Shown piece by piece: positions 9,257 through 17,316 of a stretch of DNA of 64,000 nucleotides; positions within the stretch are counted from its first letter, which is position 1; each line of letters begins with the position of its first letter. The notes below the pieces were generated by a model. That model made no database searches. It was not told the DNA's origin and worked only from the letters and a program-made list of their open reading frames with translations. The translations under genes and the position numbers were made by a program. The DNA is taken from NCBI GenBank assembly GCA_036824005.1, contig DAITBA010000001.1, positions 186,001-250,000 on the forward strand, read 5' to 3'. The DNA comes from DAITBA01 sp036824005. Its GTDB lineage: Bacteria > Pseudomonadota > Gammaproteobacteria > Burkholderiales > Rhodocyclaceae.

Positions 9257-10708
9257 CTACTTCTTCTCGACCGCGGCCTTTGCCTTCTCGGCCGTCTCCT
9301 TGACCGCCTCCGCGGTTTCCTTGACCGCGTCAGCCGCTGCTTTTACACCTTCCTTGCCGGCTTCCTTGGCCGCTTCGCCCGCTGCCGTTGCCGCCTGCGT
9401 CGCCGCCTTCACTGCCTCGCCCGCCGCCTTGGCCGCATCCTTGGCCGCGTCTTTTGCCGCGTCCATCGCCTCGGTCGCAGCGCCCGCAGCCAACTTCATG
9501 TAGTCGTCGACGCTCATGGTCTTGCCGCTCTTGACGATGGCGATCGGCTCGATCTTGCCGCCCTTCATGGTGAAGATCGTCATCTCGGCGTCCTTTCGGT
9601 CGCCTTTGTCGTCGAACTCGATGCGTCCGCTTGCGCCTTGATAACTGATCGTCGCCAGCGCGGGGAGATACTTCGCCGGATCGGTCGATTCGGCCTTCTT
9701 CATCGCCGCGATCAGGAGGCCGGCACTGTCATAGGTGAAGGGGCCGTACAGAATCGGGTCCATATTGAACTGCTTCTTGTAGTTGTCGAGGAAAGCTTTC
9801 GATGCCGCCTGCACCGGGATACCGGCCTGGGAGCAGATCAGCCCCTCGGCGGATTCGCCGGCCAGCTCCTGCATTTTGTCTGTGCAGGCGCCATCGCCGT
9901 AGGCGAACGTCGCCTTGATGCCGAGCTCGCGCGCCTGCTTGAGCAGCGGGCCACCTGTCGCGTCCATGCCGCCGTAGAAAACGGCGTCCGGCTTCTTGCC
10001 CTTGACCTTGGTGAGCACCGCCTTCCAGTCCGTGGTCTTGTCGGTGCCCTTTTCCCGCGGCAGCACCGTGGCACCACTCGACTTGAGCGTCTTCTCGACT
10101 TCGTTGGCAAGCCCCTCGCCATAGGCCGTGGCATCGTCGATGACGGCGATCGTCTTCGGCTTGAACTGCGCCATCAGATAGCTGGCGACGGCCGGTCCCT
10201 GCTGGTCATCCCGTCCGACGGTGCGGAAGATGTTCTTGAAGCCCTGCTCGGTTAGTTTCGGATTGGTGGCCGAACCGGAGATCATGGGCAGACCTGCCTG
10301 GTTGTAGATCGCCGAGGCAGGGATGGTCGTGCCAGAATTAAGGTGGCCGACGATGCCGGCCACCTTGGCGTCTACGAGCTTCTGTGCCACCGTGGTTCCG
10401 ACCTTGGGATCCGCCTGATCATCCTCGGCAACCAATTCGAAGCGCACCTTGGCGCCGCCGATTTCCATTCCCTTGGCATTAGCCTCGTCGAGTGCCAGCC
10501 GGGCGCCGTTTTCGTTGTCCTTGCCAAGGTGGGCGATGCCGCCGGTGAGCGGTGCCACGTGACCGATCCTGACCACGACTTCGGGCTTCGCCGCCGGTGC
10601 GGCGGCCGGTGCGGCCGCCTGGGGTTTCGGTTCCTCCTTCTTGCCGCAGCCGAAAAGGGCAACGGCAGCGGCAATCGAGAACGTCAAGGTCTTCATCGGC
10701 ATATTCAT
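9257..10708 (-). CDS. livJ: Branched-chain amino-acid ABC transporter substrate-binding lipoprotein LivJ with C-terminal Ala/Lys-rich extension
   Basis: A 483-residue periplasmic-binding-fold protein, longer than the usual 370-410 residues. The N-terminus is a lipoprotein signal with lipobox LFGC (Cys about residue 21), followed by a Pro/Ala linker. Residues about 45-400 form the type I ligand-binding fold (VRIGHVAPLTGGIAHLGKDNENG). From about residue 408 to the end there is a low-complexity amphipathic tail of AAKDAAK / GEAVKAA / DAVKETAE units. It looks like a Lea- or apolipoprotein-like helix and is not part of the known transporter fold. It is the first gene of livJHMGF. A start two or four residues downstream is also possible. 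Confidence 0.9.
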   Translation of the reverse strand: MNMPMKTLTFSIAAAVALFGCGKKEEPKPQAAAPAAAPAAKPEVVVRIGHVAPLTGGIAHLGKDNENGARLALDEANAKGMEIGGAKVRFELVAEDDQADPKVGTTVAQKLVDAKVAGIVGHLNSGTTIPASAIYNQAGLPMISGSATNPKLTEQGFKNIFRTVGRDDQQGPAVASYLMAQFKPKTIAVIDDATAYGEGLANEVEKTLKSSGATVLPREKGTDKTTDWKAVLTKVKGKKPDAVFYGGMDATGGPLLKQARELGIKATFAYGDGACTDKMQELAGESAEGLICSQAGIPVQAASKAFLDNYKKQFNMDPILYGPFTYDSAGLLIAAMKKAESTDPAKYLPALATISYQGASGRIEFDDKGDRKDAEMTIFTMKGGKIEPIAIVKSGKTMSVDDYMKLAAGAATEAMDAAKDAAKDAAKAAGEAVKAATQAATAAGEAAKEAGKEGVKAAADAVKETAEAVKETAEKAKAAVEKK

Positions 10709-10840
10709 CGTCTTTGCTCCGAGAATGAATGGAAGGCTTGCAAGGGGGAAGGACGGGAGGCGGAAATCGCGGCGGATTGTGCGCGCCGGTCATGGTGATG
10801 TCAATAAGGCCGGCACGCGATGCGCTGCCCGGTAAACGGA

Positions 10841-10867
10841 AAAAGCCAGCCGCAGCGGCTGGCTTTT
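10841..10867 (-). terminator. Rho-independent terminator after the cytochrome c gene
   Basis: An 11-bp perfect stem (AAAAGCCAGCC / GGCTGGCTTTT) with a five-base loop, 19 bases beyond the cytochrome c stop. It ends in a TTTT run on the minus strand, and the symmetrical A/T ends make it potentially bidirectional. It insulates livJ from the cytochrome gene. Confidence 0.85.
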
Positions 10868-10886
10868 CGTACAACGCGGCGGGCCG

Positions 10887-11201
10887 TTACTTGCCGCCGC
10901 CGAGAATCCAGCTTACGAGCGTCTTGATATCGGCATCGGAAACCTGCGGGTTGGGCGGCATGGGCACTTGGCCCCATGCACCGCTGCCGCCTTTCTTCAC
11001 CTTGTCGATGAGCTTCGCTTCCGCGTCCTTCTGACCTTTGTATTTGTTGGCAACGTCCTGATACGACGGACCGACCAGCTTCTTGTCGACCGCATGGCAG
11101 GTCATGCACTGTTTGGCCTTGGCCAGTTCCAGGTTGGCAAACGCCGGCGCTGCGCCGACCATGCCGACCGCCACGACGGCGGAAATAACGAGAGATTTCA
11201 T
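10887..11201 (-). CDS. Small monohaem c-type cytochrome (c551/c5-like)
   Basis: A 104-residue exported electron carrier. The Sec signal (MKSLVISAVVAVGMVGAAPAFA) should be cleaved before NLELAKAKQ. The haem c motif CMTCH follows about ten residues later, and the distal Met ligand is likely in VPMPPNP. The C-terminal helix IKTLVSWILGG is typical of class I c551. The ATG at 11201 has a good ribosome-binding site (GAGGAG, about 6 bases upstream); an in-frame TTG one codon earlier is less likely. It is followed by a strong terminator, so it is probably a single-gene unit. Its redox partner is not indicated by neighbours. Confidence 0.9.
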   Translation of the reverse strand: MKSLVISAVVAVGMVGAAPAFANLELAKAKQCMTCHAVDKKLVGPSYQDVANKYKGQKDAEAKLIDKVKKGGSGAWGQVPMPPNPQVSDADIKTLVSWILGGGK

Positions 11202-11247
11202 CAACGCTCCTCGGTGTGTGGGTAGGGTGGTGAAACAGGCGCGAATA

Positions 11248-13296
11248 CTACTCTAAAGCCTCTGGTTTGAGAATCCGCTCCAGTTCCGACCATTTGCCTA
11301 TCGGCGCCAGACATGTAACGCCAGAGCATACCCAGGCGTTGACCGCCGACCCATAAGGTTTGTCGAGCACCGGCGGGAGACCTGACTGTGCGCCCGACAA
11401 GGGCAGCATCAGCACGTCCGGAAGGTAATACCGCGCCAGACGCCGCCGCCACGCTTGCGTGTCTTCCGCCGGGCCGCGCAGAATCACCAGGCGCGGCGGG
11501 GCCAGCAACTCGTCCAGCGCCAGCGCCATCGTCGCCGAGCCGCCAGGGTGACTCGCGAGCTGCGCGTAGTAGAGCTGCAGTGTACGCTCGGCAGCGTCCA
11601 GGTAACGCGTCTCGCCGGTAATATGTCCGAGCCGCTGCAGGGCGAAGGCAGCCACCGCATTGCCGCCGGGCGTGGCATTGTCGAAGCCCGGTTTGGTGCG
11701 GTGGATGAGCCGCTCGTGGTCATGGCTGGTGAAGTAGAACCCACCGGCGGTCCGGTCCTCGAACTGCTCCAGCAGCACCTCCGCCAGGTCTTCCGCCCAT
11801 TCCAGGTCGTCGCGACGGAACTCTGCCTGCATCAGCTCGATCAGCGCGTTGAGCAGGAAGGCGTAGTCATCGAGATAGGCATTGAGATGGGCGCGACCGT
11901 CCTTGCAGGTGGCGAGCAACCGGCCGGCGCGCCACAGGTGCGCGCGGGCGAAATCCCGGGCACGCCGCGCCGAAGCCAGCCAGTCGGCGCGGTCGAAGAC
12001 TGTCGCTGCACGTGCCATGCCTTCGATCATCAAGGCGTTCCAGCTGGCAAGAATCTTCTCGTCGCGACCCGGCCGCACGCGCTGCTCACGGGCAGCAAGC
12101 AGCTTGGCGCGGGCGGACGCCAGCAGGCGCTCACATTCAGCTTGCGGCACGCCTGCTGCTGTCGCCACTTCCTCGGCGGACACTGCGACGTGGAAATGCC
12201 AGTGCCTGCCCTCGAAGTTGGCCGGCCGGTCGAGCCCGTGGTGCGGCGCCAGCACTGCGTATTCCTCCTCCGACAGCAGGGCACGTACCTCGGCCGGCGA
12301 CCAGACGTAGAACTTCCCCTCCTCGTGCTCCGAGTCGGCGTCCAGGGAGGAATAGTAGCCGCCCTCGGGCGACTGCATCTCACGCATCACCCAGCCGGCC
12401 GTCTCCTCTGCCACCTTGGCGAACAGCGGCGTGCCCGTCAGCGCCCATGCCTCGGCGTAGAGCCTCAGCAGCGGGCCATTGTCGTAGAGCATCTTCTCGA
12501 AGTGGGGGATGCTCCACTGCGCATCGACGCTGTAACGACAGAAGCCGCCGCCCAACTGGTCGTAGATGCCGCCTTCGGCCATGCGCGTCAGCGTGGTGAG
12601 CGCCATCTCCCGGGCGCGCCCGTCGCCGTTGGCAGCATAGCGACGCAGCAGAAACGTCAAATCAGTCGGATGGGGGAACTTCGGAGCGGCGCCAAAGCCG
12701 CCGAAGCGGCTGTCGAAGTTGGCAACCAGCAAGTCCACGGCGGCCTCCAGCGGTGCCGCCGAAAAGTTGGACCGATGAGTGCCGCCTTGGGGCGTCGAGC
12801 GCGACAGGGTGGCGATCAGGCTCTCGTTCTGCTGGGCGATTTCGGCGCGACGGTTGCGGTAGACCTCGGCCACGCGATCGAGCAGTTCCGGGAAACCCGG
12901 CAGGCCGTAGCGGGGGGATTTCGGGAAGTAGGTACCGCCGAAAAACGGCGCGCCATCGGCAGTGAGGAACATGGTCAGCGGCCAGCCGCCAGGACGCTGG
13001 GCGAGCATCTGGTGAGCGGTTTGGTAGATCTGGTCCAGGTCCGGACGCTCCTCGCGATCCACTTTGATGTTTACGAACAGCCGGTTCATCACCGCCGCCA
13101 CCTCCCCGTCTTCGAAGGACTCGTGGGCCATCACATGGCACCAGTGGCAGGCCGAATAGCCGATCGACAACAGGATTGGTTTGTCCTGGGTGCGCGCCAT
13201 CGTAAGCGCTTCCTCACCCCAGGGGAACCAATCCACGGGGTTATCGGCATGCTGCTGGAGGTAGGGCGAGGTTTCGTCGGCGAGACGGTTAGGCAT
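11248..13296 (-). CDS. YyaL/DUF255-type thioredoxin-domain protein (spermatogenesis-associated protein 20 family)
   Basis: A 682-residue soluble protein. The N-terminal about 170 residues are a DUF255 thioredoxin-like domain with the [16 protein letters not shown] motif near residues 48-63. The rest is an (alpha/alpha)6 barrel resembling N-acyl-glucosamine epimerases ([35 protein letters not shown]). The family is widespread and its biochemical role is unsettled. The ATG at 13296 is preceded by GGAGAGG. Length and motif order are normal. Short spacing to neighbours and an upstream dyad suggest a single-gene transcript. Confidence 0.9.
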   Translation of the reverse strand: MPNRLADETSPYLQQHADNPVDWFPWGEEALTMARTQDKPILLSIGYSACHWCHVMAHESFEDGEVAAVMNRLFVNIKVDREERPDLDQIYQTAHQMLAQRPGGWPLTMFLTADGAPFFGGTYFPKSPRYGLPGFPELLDRVAEVYRNRRAEIAQQNESLIATLSRSTPQGGTHRSNFSAAPLEAAVDLLVANFDSRFGGFGAAPKFPHPTDLTFLLRRYAANGDGRAREMALTTLTRMAEGGIYDQLGGGFCRYSVDAQWSIPHFEKMLYDNGPLLRLYAEAWALTGTPLFAKVAEETAGWVMREMQSPEGGYYSSLDADSEHEEGKFYVWSPAEVRALLSEEEYAVLAPHHGLDRPANFEGRHWHFHVAVSAEEVATAAGVPQAECERLLASARAKLLAAREQRVRPGRDEKILASWNALMIEGMARAATVFDRADWLASARRARDFARAHLWRAGRLLATCKDGRAHLNAYLDDYAFLLNALIELMQAEFRRDDLEWAEDLAEVLLEQFEDRTAGGFYFTSHDHERLIHRTKPGFDNATPGGNAVAAFALQRLGHITGETRYLDAAERTLQLYYAQLASHPGGSATMALALDELLAPPRLVILRGPAEDTQAWRRRLARYYLPDVLMLPLSGAQSGLPPVLDKPYGSAVNAWVCSGVTCLAPIGKWSELERILKPEALE

Positions 13297-13344
13297 CGTG
13301 CCTCTCCTGGAGCGTGGAATCCCAGTCTAGCACGGCGTGCGGAT

Positions 13345-13367
13345 TAGTTGATCAAATTTGTCAACTA
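13345..13367. promoter_or_regulatory. Perfect 7-bp dyad upstream of the YyaL-like gene
   Basis: TAGTTGA and TCAACTA, separated by nine bases, lie about 50-70 bases upstream of the start at 13296. The sequence is AT-rich against a GC-rich background. Minus-strand TTGACA overlaps it and could be a -35 element. No clear -10 is seen at the usual spacing, so this is only a candidate operator or promoter region. Confidence 0.3.
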
Positions 13368-13404
13368 TGGCGGCCACCTGCATTTCGGCCCCATCCCGGG
13401 CTGC

Positions 13405-14112
13405 TCACCGATCCAGGCGAAATGCAATCGGGACCGCCACCCAGCCGTCCACCTTCTCCTCGCCGCGGCGGGCGGGTACAAACCGCCAGTGCTTCACAGC
13501 AACCCGGGCCGCTTCGTCCAGTTCCTCGTGTCCGGAGCTGCGGGCGATCTTCACTTCCTGGGGTAGACCGTTCGCCGCCACCAGAACCTCCAACCGCGTT
13601 TCGCCCTGCAGTCCGCGCCGCCGCGCCGCGGCCGGATAGGACGGTTTCGGGTTGTCGAGGTAATCGGCGTGAAAGCTGGGCGGAAAAATGGGCGCCGCAG
13701 CAGCCGTCGGCGCCACCGCAACGACGGTCGATGCCGCAACGGGCGATGAGGTCTCGGCAGCCGCGGGCAGCGATTCCGTCATCTCGGTCGCTGGCAAAAC
13801 CATGCCTGGCGCGTTCGTCGCGGCAAGGACGGGGATGGATCGCGTCGGCTGCGCCTGGCGCACCGCTTTCCGCGGCGTCGCAATGGGGGTGGATTTGTCG
13901 ACGGCGCGGGGCTGCTCAGCTAGCGCGTCGGCACGGGGAGCTTCGGCTGCGCGCTCTCGCGGCGGCGGCAACACGAGCTCAAGTGCCTGCACGTGCGCCC
14001 TGTCATTGACCGCAAGCACGCCCACCGGCCCAATCCACGACGCCGCGAGCGCGTGCAGACTCACCGACGTAAGCAGTGCCCAGGGCAAAGTCCGCGGCGC
14101 CTTGGCAGCCAT
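13405..14112 (-). CDS. tonB: TonB family energy-transducing protein dedicated to the adjacent receptor
   Basis: About 235 residues. One N-terminal helix (LPWALLTSVSLHALAASWI) anchors it in the inner membrane. A Pro/Ala/Thr-rich linker spans residues about 45-140. The C-terminal TonB fold begins at YLDNPKPSYPAAARRRGLQGETRLEVLV and ends HWRFVPARRGEEKVDGWVAVPIAFRL. The ATG at 14112 sits two bases after the receptor stop codon, so the two are translationally linked and the TonB is very likely specific to that receptor. No exbB or exbD is present nearby, so it must use ExbBD from elsewhere. Confidence 0.88.
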   Translation of the reverse strand: MAAKAPRTLPWALLTSVSLHALAASWIGPVGVLAVNDRAHVQALELVLPPPRERAAEAPRADALAEQPRAVDKSTPIATPRKAVRQAQPTRSIPVLAATNAPGMVLPATEMTESLPAAAETSSPVAASTVVAVAPTAAAAPIFPPSFHADYLDNPKPSYPAAARRRGLQGETRLEVLVAANGLPQEVKIARSSGHEELDEAARVAVKHWRFVPARRGEEKVDGWVAVPIAFRLDR

Positions 14113-14114
14113 GC

Positions 14115-16247
14115 TCAGAACGTCGCCCGCAGACTCACGCGCACGGTGCGCGGCTCCGCCGGGTGGGTGTGGAGGTCGGACACGCCGGGACGATCCGCGG
14201 CGCCGGCGTCGCATTCCGGTACCACGCCTGCGCCTGCCACTTCCTGCCGCAGGCAGGAGGCGTAGAAGTAGTCGATGTCGCTCACCTTGCGGTCGAACAG
14301 GTTGAGTACATCCAGCGTCGCCTGCCAGTTGCGCTGCAGGCGGTAGCCCACACGCAGATTGACCAGCGTCGAGGATGCCGAGCGCACCGAGTTGTCCTCG
14401 ATCAGCGGTCGGGGGCCGAAGTGGCGCAACCGGACACCGCCGAACCAGGGTCCCCGCCCATCGATACCGACGCCGACCGAAACCACCCGCTCGACGGCGC
14501 CGGGGATGCGGCTGCCGGCCGGATCATCATCGCGGAAGCGCGCCCGGGACAGGGATACGTCGGCATCGAGAGTGAGCCACTCCAAGGGCCGATAGAAGTT
14601 CGCCCACTCCACGCCGAGGCGTTTGCTCGGGCGGCTGGCCTCGGTGGTACCGGCATCGCCGACGAAGAGCAGTTCCGAATCCAGGTCCAGCCGCCACAGC
14701 GCGAGCGTGGTCTGCAGTCCGGGCAGCGGCACGCTGCGCAGGCCCAGTTCGTAGCCCTTGGCGCGCACCAGGGGTGAAACCGAATCCACCGGGCCGAGGA
14801 AGCCCGGGTCGCGCGGATCGGGATTGACGCGGATGGTGGCGCCGCGGGCGTCGTTGCTGTGGAAGCCGCGGCCGTAGTTGGCGTAGAACTCGGTCTTCGC
14901 CCACGGGCCGAAAATCAGTGCCAGCTTCGGGCCGCCGATTTGGTCGTTGCGCTTGCCGGAGTTTTCGACCCGGTCGCTGGCGACGTCGAAGCGGTAGAAG
15001 TCGTGGCGCCAGCCGGCGACGGTGCGCAACTTCTCCGCCCATTGGGTCTGGTTCTGCAGGTACAGCCCGATGCTGGACTGGGTGACGCGGTCCTCGCGGA
15101 TGGTGGTCAGCCGCTGGCGCTGCGACGTCAGATACAGTCCGACCGGCTTGATGTGATCGCGCCGCGCGACGATGCCGAGGGTGTTATCGGTTTCCCTGCC
15201 CGCCAGTTTCCCGTACCAGGTGTGGGCTCCGGCGGCGCCAAACACGGTGCGCCGGTCGGCCTGTTCAAACTGGTCGCCATTGACCGGGTCGCTCAGGAAA
15301 TAGGTGAAGTTGGAAAACAGGTTGAGCCGGTAGTCGACCAGGTAGGCGTTGGCGCGCGAGAGGCCGGCGGCGTCGCGCCTGGCCCACTCGCCCGAAAGGC
15401 TGTAACGCTGGGTCTTGCCGCCGGAGCTGGCGTCGAGCGAGCCGTAGCGGTCGAGCAGTCCGCTGTCCAGCGCTCGCCGCGCCACCTGATCGGTGGCCGT
15501 CCACTGCCCGCGATAGGCCATGGCTGTCAGCGCCCAGCCGTTGTCCCAAACGCCTTGGCTGTAGCGCAGCACGGCGTTCACGCGGCCGTAGTTCTCCGGC
15601 ACCGTCCAGGGGCCGTCGTTTTCCTGCCATTCCAGGGCGTAGAGCAGATTGCCGGTGCCGAACTGCGGCGAGCCCGCGACCAAGCCGCGTCGGTAGCCGT
15701 TCTCGCCCACGCCGATCTCGGCGAAGCTGGCCGGCAGGCGGCGGAAGTATTCGATGTGGGCCGCGCCGGCAGCGGCGAAGTCGCCTTCCTCGACCGAGTA
15801 GGGACCCTTCTTGTAGCGCACCCGCTCCACCAGCTCCGGGATGAGGAAGTTCAGATCGGAATAGCCCTGACCATGGGCGTGGGTGGGGAAATTGACCGGC
15901 ATGCCATTGACCGTCGTGAAGAAATCCGTGCCGTGGTCGAGGTTGAAGCCGCGCAAGAAGTATTGGTTGGCTTTGCCGTCGCCGCTGTGCTGGGTGACGA
16001 TCACCCCCGGGACGATCTCCAGGGTCTCGGCCGGCCGCAGCAATGGCCGCGTCGCGAGCTGCTCGGACGTCACGGTTCCCTCCGTCGCGGTGCTTGCCGT
16101 ACCGATCAGGTCCTCCGCGCCGGCACGCACCTCGACCACGTCCAGGGTCGGAATGCCGGCCGGCCACGCAGCGCTGCAGCCGAAGCCTAGGCCGAGTGCA
16201 AGCCAGCGCGCCCTCGCCGCTGGCGCGAAACGCTGTGATCTGCTCAT
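14115..16247 (-). CDS. TonB-dependent outer-membrane receptor, probably for a nickel chelate
   Basis: A 710-residue outer-membrane protein. A signal peptide (GLGFGCSAAWPAG) is followed by a plug domain with GTASTATEGTVTSEQL and LRGFNLDHGTDFFTTVNG. A 22-strand barrel follows and ends VSLRATF with the terminal Phe used by the Bam machinery. The plug loop MPVNFPTHAHGQGYSD is histidine-bearing. The start at 16247 has a strong ribosome-binding site (CGGGAGGA). Nickel is inferred from position between tonB and a NiCoT permease, from nikR two genes upstream, and from a candidate NikR operator just before the gene. FrpB4 of Helicobacter pylori is a known NikR-controlled nickel receptor. Cobalt or another metallophore is the main alternative. 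Confidence 0.82.
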   Translation of the reverse strand: MSRSQRFAPAARARWLALGLGFGCSAAWPAGIPTLDVVEVRAGAEDLIGTASTATEGTVTSEQLATRPLLRPAETLEIVPGVIVTQHSGDGKANQYFLRGFNLDHGTDFFTTVNGMPVNFPTHAHGQGYSDLNFLIPELVERVRYKKGPYSVEEGDFAAAGAAHIEYFRRLPASFAEIGVGENGYRRGLVAGSPQFGTGNLLYALEWQENDGPWTVPENYGRVNAVLRYSQGVWDNGWALTAMAYRGQWTATDQVARRALDSGLLDRYGSLDASSGGKTQRYSLSGEWARRDAAGLSRANAYLVDYRLNLFSNFTYFLSDPVNGDQFEQADRRTVFGAAGAHTWYGKLAGRETDNTLGIVARRDHIKPVGLYLTSQRQRLTTIREDRVTQSSIGLYLQNQTQWAEKLRTVAGWRHDFYRFDVASDRVENSGKRNDQIGGPKLALIFGPWAKTEFYANYGRGFHSNDARGATIRVNPDPRDPGFLGPVDSVSPLVRAKGYELGLRSVPLPGLQTTLALWRLDLDSELLFVGDAGTTEASRPSKRLGVEWANFYRPLEWLTLDADVSLSRARFRDDDPAGSRIPGAVERVVSVGVGIDGRGPWFGGVRLRHFGPRPLIEDNSVRSASSTLVNLRVGYRLQRNWQATLDVLNLFDRKVSDIDYFYASCLRQEVAGAGVVPECDAGAADRPGVSDLHTHPAEPRTVRVSLRATF

Positions 16248-16257
16248 CGTTCCTCCC

Positions 16258-16285
16258 GTTATTACGAATTCCGCTTTCCTCATAC
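16258..16285 (-). promoter_or_regulatory. Candidate NikR operator upstream of the TonB-dependent receptor
   Basis: In coding orientation the 28-bp element is GTATGA-N15-TAATAAC. It has the same length and half-site placement as the element before the nickel permease, and the same overall span as the Escherichia coli NikR site GTATGA-N16-TCATAC. It lies in the 59-base gap between permease and receptor, just upstream of the receptor ribosome-binding site. Confidence 0.5.
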
Positions 16286-16306
16286 GCACGGACGACAAAA
16301 ACGGAT

Positions 16307-17131
16307 TCACGATGTGTTGGCATTCGCCACGGCGGAGCCCCGCACGAGCCAGGTGGCGGCCAGGAAACTGACCGCGACCACGGCAACCACGGCGGCGCCC
16401 AAGGCCAGTTCCTTGCCTTCGCTCCAGGCCTCGATCGCGGGATCGAAGTATTTCAGCGCGCCGTACCCAGCCACCAGGAAACTGATACCCGAAACCACGA
16501 GCCCCATCACTCGGGAGGCGATGAGCGCCACCTGATCAGCCCGCCGGATCAGGCGCGAAATCCACAGGCCGTTGATGCCGTCGGTCACCAGCATGCCCAG
16601 CATGAACAGCAGCCCAAGCGCCAGGGCGTGCTGCCAGCCACCGAACTGCGTTGCGGTCAGGGCGAACAGCGCGGCCTGGCTGACGGTATCGAACGAAAGT
16701 GCGAACAGGGCGCCTACCAGCGCAACCAACCCCGGGTGGGCCGTGCGGTTTAACCCGCCCAGCCAGCGCCCTTTCAGGCCGACGGGCGAGACCAAGTGCG
16801 CGGGATGGGTCATGAGCACCGTACGCAGATTGACGACGCCGAGAGTGGTGAGAAAGCCGATCGAAATCCACACTCCGGCGTCTTCCAGCCATAAAGGGAC
16901 GCGCCAGCGCTGGGCCAATGTACTGACGGTCAGCGCGATCGCCACCACTACCGCGCCATGCCCGAGGGAGAACAGCACACCTGCGTAGCGTGCCAAGCGC
17001 GGGTTGCGCGCCGCGTTGTAGCGCGTCAATCCGTCGATGGTCGCCAGATGATCGGGATCGAAACCGTGCTTCAGTCCGAGAGCGAAAACCAGCGCCGTGA
17101 GTGCCAGCCAGTCGTTCGGCAGATCGGTCAT
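16307..17131 (-). CDS. NiCoT-family high-affinity nickel (cobalt) permease
   Basis: A 274-residue inner-membrane transporter with about seven to eight hydrophobic helices. The second helix holds the NiCoT signature HGFDPDH (H-x4-D-H) near residue 23, whose His and Asp bind the metal. Further family signatures are LFSLGHGAVV and LFALSFDTVSQAALFAL. It is shorter than HoxN of Ralstonia eutropha (about 350 residues) but falls in the position of hoxN after hoxJ. I chose the ATG at 17131 over an in-frame codon at 17149. The upstream region carries both a sigma-54-like element and a candidate NikR operator. It should deliver Ni2+ for the hydrogenases encoded next door. Confidence 0.88.
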   Translation of the reverse strand: MTDLPNDWLALTALVFALGLKHGFDPDHLATIDGLTRYNAARNPRLARYAGVLFSLGHGAVVVAIALTVSTLAQRWRVPLWLEDAGVWISIGFLTTLGVVNLRTVLMTHPAHLVSPVGLKGRWLGGLNRTAHPGLVALVGALFALSFDTVSQAALFALTATQFGGWQHALALGLLFMLGMLVTDGINGLWISRLIRRADQVALIASRVMGLVVSGISFLVAGYGALKYFDPAIEAWSEGKELALGAAVVAVVAVSFLAATWLVRGSAVANANTS

Positions 17132-17172
17132 CGGCTTTCCCCTCCCCAAAAGGTGCGGTGCGGCACGGCGAT

Positions 17173-17200
17173 GTTATGAAGAACTTTCTGGAAATCATAC
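17173..17200 (-). promoter_or_regulatory. Candidate NikR operator at the nickel permease promoter
   Basis: In coding orientation the 28-bp element is GTATGA-N15-TCATAAC, an imperfect dyad about 40-70 bases upstream of the permease ATG. One half matches the Escherichia coli NikR half-site exactly. The predicted transcription start of the adjoining sigma-54-like element falls inside this operator, as expected for nickel-dependent repression. Confidence 0.6.
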
Positions 17201-17201
17201 A

Positions 17202-17217
17202 TACAAGGGACGTGCCA
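17202..17217 (-). promoter_or_regulatory. Sigma-54-like promoter upstream of the nickel permease
   Basis: Minus-strand TGGCACG-TCCC-TTGTA fits the sigma-54 consensus TGGCACG-N4-TTGCW except for T instead of C in the -12 element. The same deviation appears in the hupS element. It sits one base upstream of the candidate NikR operator. A sigma-70 reading (GTGACT-N17-TATGAT) through the same bases is possible. Confidence 0.5.
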
Positions 17218-17316
17218 GTCACCCTAAGCTTTTGAACCCAAGGAAAGGACTGCCCAAACGAGGGGCGCGCGGTGCAATCGGTCCAGCCGGAAGAGCCGAC
17301 TGACTGGTAAGCCCGC

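Noticed and set aside
9260..9480. Tandem repeat DNA near the start of the livJ gene region
   Set aside because: It is in-frame coding sequence of the LivJ tail; it is reported as a protein feature rather than a DNA repeat.
14859..16190. Long open frame on the plus strand antisense to the TonB-dependent receptor
   Set aside because: It mirrors GC-rich codon bias of the receptor gene and has no recognisable domain; the receptor frame has clear plug and barrel motifs.
17132..17316. Cobalamin riboswitch upstream of the NiCoT permease
   Set aside because: I could not find a B12 box or the conserved core; the NikR-like dyad explains the region better.
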